A DNA stretch of 18,596 nucleotides. Source: WQUF01 sp031549885 (lineage in GTDB: Bacteria > Bacillota > Clostridia > Clostridiales > Clostridiaceae). The stretch covers positions 1-18,596 of the forward strand of contig JAVBPD010000124.1 of NCBI GenBank assembly GCA_031549885.1, read 5' to 3'. The notes under the pieces are model-generated. The model saw only the letters and a program-made list of their open reading frames with translations, had not been told where the DNA came from and did no database searches. Positions 16,091-18,596 of this stretch are shown here, piece by piece. The first letter of the stretch is position 1; the number at the start of each line of letters is the position of its first letter. The translations under genes were made by a program, and so were the position numbers.

Positions 16091-17816
16091 CAAAATCTCC
16101 ACCTTTCACTTGAGAATTATAAACTTCTCTATAAATATCATTACTTTTAAGAAGCTCATCATGAGTTCCAACAGCGTTAATAGTTCCACCATCGATTACA
16201 ACTATTCTATCAGCATCTTGTACAGAAGCAATTCTTTGAGCTATTATGAACTTCGTGGTATCAGGTATTTCATCTCTAAAAGCCTTTCTAATTAAAGAAT
16301 CAGTTTTAGTATCTACAGCACTAGTTGAATCATCTAAAATTAAAACCTTTGGTTTCTTAAGCAAAGCTCTTGCAATACAGAGCCTTTGTTTTTGCCCACC
16401 TGAAACATTAGTTCCACCTTGCTCTATATAAGTATCATACCCATCTGGAAATGACTCAATAAAATCATGGGCTGCTGCAAGCCTGCATGCATGTATTAAC
16501 TCATCGTCAGTTGCATCCTCTTTACCCCAGCGTAAATTTTCTTTAATTGTTCCTGAAAATAATAAATTCTTTTGCAAAACTACAGAAACTTCATTTCTTA
16601 AAGTTTCAATATCATAATCTCTAACATCAACTCCACCAACTAATATAGCGCCATCAGTAACATCATAAAGCCTTGGTATTAACTGAACTAAGCTTGTCTT
16701 TGAACTTCCTGTTCCACCTATTATGCCAATTGTTTCACCTGAATTTACGCTTAAATCAACCCCACTTAAACATAGCTTGTCTTTTTTATTAATGTAACTA
16801 AAGTCCACATCCTTAAAGACAACAGATCCATCCTTAACGCTAAAAACAGGATCCTTAGGATTAACTAAATCAGATCTTTCGTCTAATATCTCCCCAATCC
16901 TCTCAGCTGATGCACGAGAAATTATAATTATAACAAACACCATGGATAAAAGCATTAAGCTCATAAGTATTTGCATTGTATATGTTATTATGCTCATCAA
17001 TTCCCCAGTTGTCATAGACCCTGATACTACAAGCCTTGCGCCAATCCAAGCGATTAATAGCATGCAAGTATATACGGAAAATTGCATAAGAGGCGCATTA
17101 AATGAAACCCTCTTTCCTGCTCTTGAAAAATCCTTAAAAATAGCATTTGATATATCCTCAAATTTATTTATTTCAAGATCCTCTCTAACATAAGATTTAA
17201 CCACTCTAATACCTCTTAAGTTTTCTTGAATCACATTGTTTAATTTATCATAAGTTTTAAATACCCTTACAAATATAGGATGTACCCTGTTTATGATCAA
17301 AAAAAGCCCCAAAGCTAAAAATGGTATTACAGCTAAAAATATTAGAGAAATCTCAGAATTTACGTTAAAAGCCATGGTTAAGGATAAAATCAGCATAACT
17401 GGACTTCTCACTGCCTGGCGTATTATCATCTGAAATGCAGTTTGCACATTTGTTATATCTGTGGTGAGCCTTGTTACAAGGCTTGCAGAAGAAAATTTAT
17501 CTATATTTGAAAAAGAAAAATTTTGAATATTGTAAAACATGTCATGCCTTAAATTTGCTGCAAAGCCAGCAGATGCTCTAGCTGCAAAAATACCGCTTAA
17601 AGCTCCAAAGCTTAAAGACAAAACAGCGCAGAAAAATAAAATAACTCCCATCCTTAAAATATAGTTCATGTCACTTTTGCTTATTCCTTTATCTATTAGG
17701 CTTGCCATTAAAAATGGAATTAAAACTTCCATAAATACTTCTAATGCCATAAATAAAGGCGTTAAAATTGCAAACTTTTTATATTGTCTTATTCTTTGTG
17801 CAAGTTTTTTTATCAT
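16077..17816 (-). CDS. ABC exporter half-transporter, degenerate-site subunit
   Basis: Permease fused to ATPase, 579 residues, six transmembrane helices (about 15-300) and an NBD. Walker A is GGTGSSKT, with Ser where Gly is usual before Lys. The signature VSGGQ is canonical. After Walker B the catalytic Glu is Asp496 (ILDDSTSA), and the H-loop His is Gln527 (IAQRIAS). These three changes make its own ATP site weak, while its intact signature completes the partner's site, as in TM287/TM288 or TAP1/TAP2. ATG 17816 is preceded by an in-frame stop 9 bases upstream, so the start is certain even though AAGGAG lies 12 bases away. It follows the MarR gene by 65 bases on the same strand, so the three genes probably form one operon. 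Confidence 0.95.
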   Translation of the reverse strand: MIKKLAQRIRQYKKFAILTPLFMALEVFMEVLIPFLMASLIDKGISKSDMNYILRMGVILFFCAVLSLSFGALSGIFAARASAGFAANLRHDMFYNIQNFSFSNIDKFSSASLVTRLTTDITNVQTAFQMIIRQAVRSPVMLILSLTMAFNVNSEISLIFLAVIPFLALGLFLIINRVHPIFVRVFKTYDKLNNVIQENLRGIRVVKSYVREDLEINKFEDISNAIFKDFSRAGKRVSFNAPLMQFSVYTCMLLIAWIGARLVVSGSMTTGELMSIITYTMQILMSLMLLSMVFVIIIISRASAERIGEILDERSDLVNPKDPVFSVKDGSVVFKDVDFSYINKKDKLCLSGVDLSVNSGETIGIIGGTGSSKTSLVQLIPRLYDVTDGAILVGGVDVRDYDIETLRNEVSVVLQKNLLFSGTIKENLRWGKEDATDDELIHACRLAAAHDFIESFPDGYDTYIEQGGTNVSGGQKQRLCIARALLKKPKVLILDDSTSAVDTKTDSLIRKAFRDEIPDTTKFIIAQRIASVQDADRIVVIDGGTINAVGTHDELLKSNDIYREVYNSQVKGGDFDEES

Positions 17817-17881
17817 TATCGCCTATTGCTCCTTCCTATTTGACACATTAATGTAAAAAAGCTAACAATTTAATTAATAGA

Positions 17882-18316
17882 TCACTCAATATTTTTCTTA
17901 ATTTTATTTAAAGTAATAATGAAGCTTTTTACTTCATCGTCTGATAGCCCTTTTTTAGCATCGTTTTCCATGTTGTTCACCCCTTCTAAAAATAAATTAT
18001 GCCTATCCATGGCCTTTGTAGTAATGACAAGCTTTTTAAGCCTAGCATCATAGGATACAAATTGCCTTTTAATTAATCCGTTTTTTTCCATAAGCTGTAA
18101 AATGCCTGTTGCTGTAGAGCGCCTTATTTTAAACTCCTCTTCAATATCTTTTTGAAACACATCGCAATCTTTATGATTAAAAAGATAACCTATAATAAAA
18201 CCTTGCATTCCAGTTACCATTTCATTATCCTCATGAGAAAAAATATTGTCTATTCTCCTTTTTATAAGATTTGATACAGATTTTAATTCTAAGATCATAT
18301 TTTGATTTGACTTCAC
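17882..18316 (-). CDS. MarR-family transcriptional regulator
   Basis: About 144 residues with a winged helix in the middle: DVFQKDIEEEFKIRRSTATGILQLMEKNGLIKR is the helix-turn-helix in shape (quoted here only to locate residues about 54-86), then the wing SYDARLKKLVITTKA. This matches MarR repressors in layout and length. The start is uncertain: GTG 18316 lies 6 bases after GAGGTG (18328-18323), while an in-frame GTG at 18325 overlaps it. It is the first gene of the presumed MarR-ABC-ABC operon, and an inverted repeat over its promoter suggests autorepression. MarR proteins next to exporters often respond to the exported compound; the ligand here is unknown. Confidence 0.9.
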   Translation of the reverse strand: MKSNQNMILELKSVSNLIKRRIDNIFSHEDNEMVTGMQGFIIGYLFNHKDCDVFQKDIEEEFKIRRSTATGILQLMEKNGLIKRQFVSYDARLKKLVITTKAMDRHNLFLEGVNNMENDAKKGLSDDEVKSFIITLNKIKKNIE

Positions 18317-18333
18317 GTTTCCCACCTCTTATT

Positions 18334-18354
18334 TGTTAGGATACTAACATGTTA
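18334..18354. promoter_or_regulatory. Putative MarR operator
   Basis: TGTTAG (18334-18339) and CTAACA (18344-18349) form a perfect 6-bp inverted repeat with a GATA spacer. An overlapping palindrome TAACATGTTA (18345-18354) extends it. It covers the -10 box and start point of the marR promoter, the usual place for autorepression. Confidence 0.6.
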
Positions 18355-18377
18355 TCAATTTTAATTTGTAAAGTCAA
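18349..18377 (-). promoter_or_regulatory. Promoter of the marR-ABC operon
   Basis: On the minus strand TTGACT (18377-18372), a 17-base spacer and TAACAT (18354-18349). The strong -35 and correct spacing support it; the -10 is a partial match. Confidence 0.65.
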
Positions 18378-18495
18378 GTACCTTTTCAAATTAAAAAAGT
18401 CCCTTAAGTGAATATGAATTTTTTTAAAAATAATCACCATTTATAAAGTTTTCTCATATTATATAAAGAAATAATGATAAAAAGGATAAATCAAG

Positions 18496-18596
18496 ATGAT
18501 ATTAAAAACATTAAAATCTAACAATCTAGCAATAAATTATGAATATTTATCTGATGAAGGAAAAACTCTTAAGAAAAAGCAAAATTTTAACTTTAT
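18496..18596 (+). CDS. Small protein, possibly DUF1659, cut by the window edge
   Basis: ATG 18496 is preceded by AAGGAT with an 8-base gap. The 33 visible residues begin MILKTLKSNNLAINYEY and continue with a Lys-rich stretch (KTLKKKQNF). The pattern of a short start, a beta strand, then a charged turn and KxF resembles small clostridial DUF1659 proteins, but this is only a visual impression. It is divergent from the marR gene. The 3' end is outside the window. Confidence 0.5.
   Translation, partial: MILKTLKSNNLAINYEYLSDEGKTLKKKQNFNF

Noticed and set aside
15117..16431. Plus-strand frames opposite the ABC genes
   Set aside because: Mirror frames of conserved transporter genes without start signals.
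1..18596. CRISPR array, tRNA genes, prophage or toxin-antitoxin pair
   Set aside because: I looked for direct repeats with regular spacers, tRNA-like cloverleaf sequences and phage gene patterns on both strands and saw none.

Overview
The window looks like a chromosomal segment of a low-GC, spore-forming Clostridium-type Firmicute. The evidence is the strongly AT-rich sequence, a class B RNase P RNA, the dnaG-rpoD-trmK-nif3 gene order, a CotS-type spore coat kinase, and ribosome binding sites close to AGGAGG. I cannot name the species from sequence alone.

Left edge (1-629): the C-terminal part of an IS200/IS605 TnpB gene, broken by one missing base, with the element's right end behind it. 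Next comes asnB (glutamine-dependent asparagine synthetase), ending in an intrinsic terminator. A second terminator faces it and belongs to rnpB, the RNase P RNA on the minus strand.

Centre left (2998-7412, all minus strand): the macromolecular synthesis cluster. Transcription order is dnaG (primase), rpoD (housekeeping sigma factor), trmK (tRNA A22 methyltransferase) and a nif3-family gene, with rnpB directly downstream. A terminator separates rpoD from trmK. The rnpB promoter starts inside the last codons of the nif3-family gene.

7413-8227 is about 800 bp without a recognised gene. It holds small, poorly supported ORFs and a terminator-like hairpin. A divergent plus-strand CotS-family kinase gene follows and converges on ppdK (pyruvate phosphate dikinase, minus strand).

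Right half (12158-18316, all minus strand): a PadR regulator overlapping a HAAS/DUF4097 protein gene; a membrane-anchored FHA-domain protein; and a MarR regulator followed by two overlapping ABC exporter half-transporter genes. The two half-transporters show the classic asymmetry of a heterodimer with one degenerate ATP site. At the right edge a divergent small gene (possibly DUF1659) begins and runs off the window.

Most of the window is ordinary housekeeping and regulatory content. I found no convincing new multi-gene system. The parts most worth a second look are the broken TnpB with its retained right end, the 800-bp gap, the MarR operator, the FHA protein that lacks the usual Ser, and the terminator inside the rpoD cluster.
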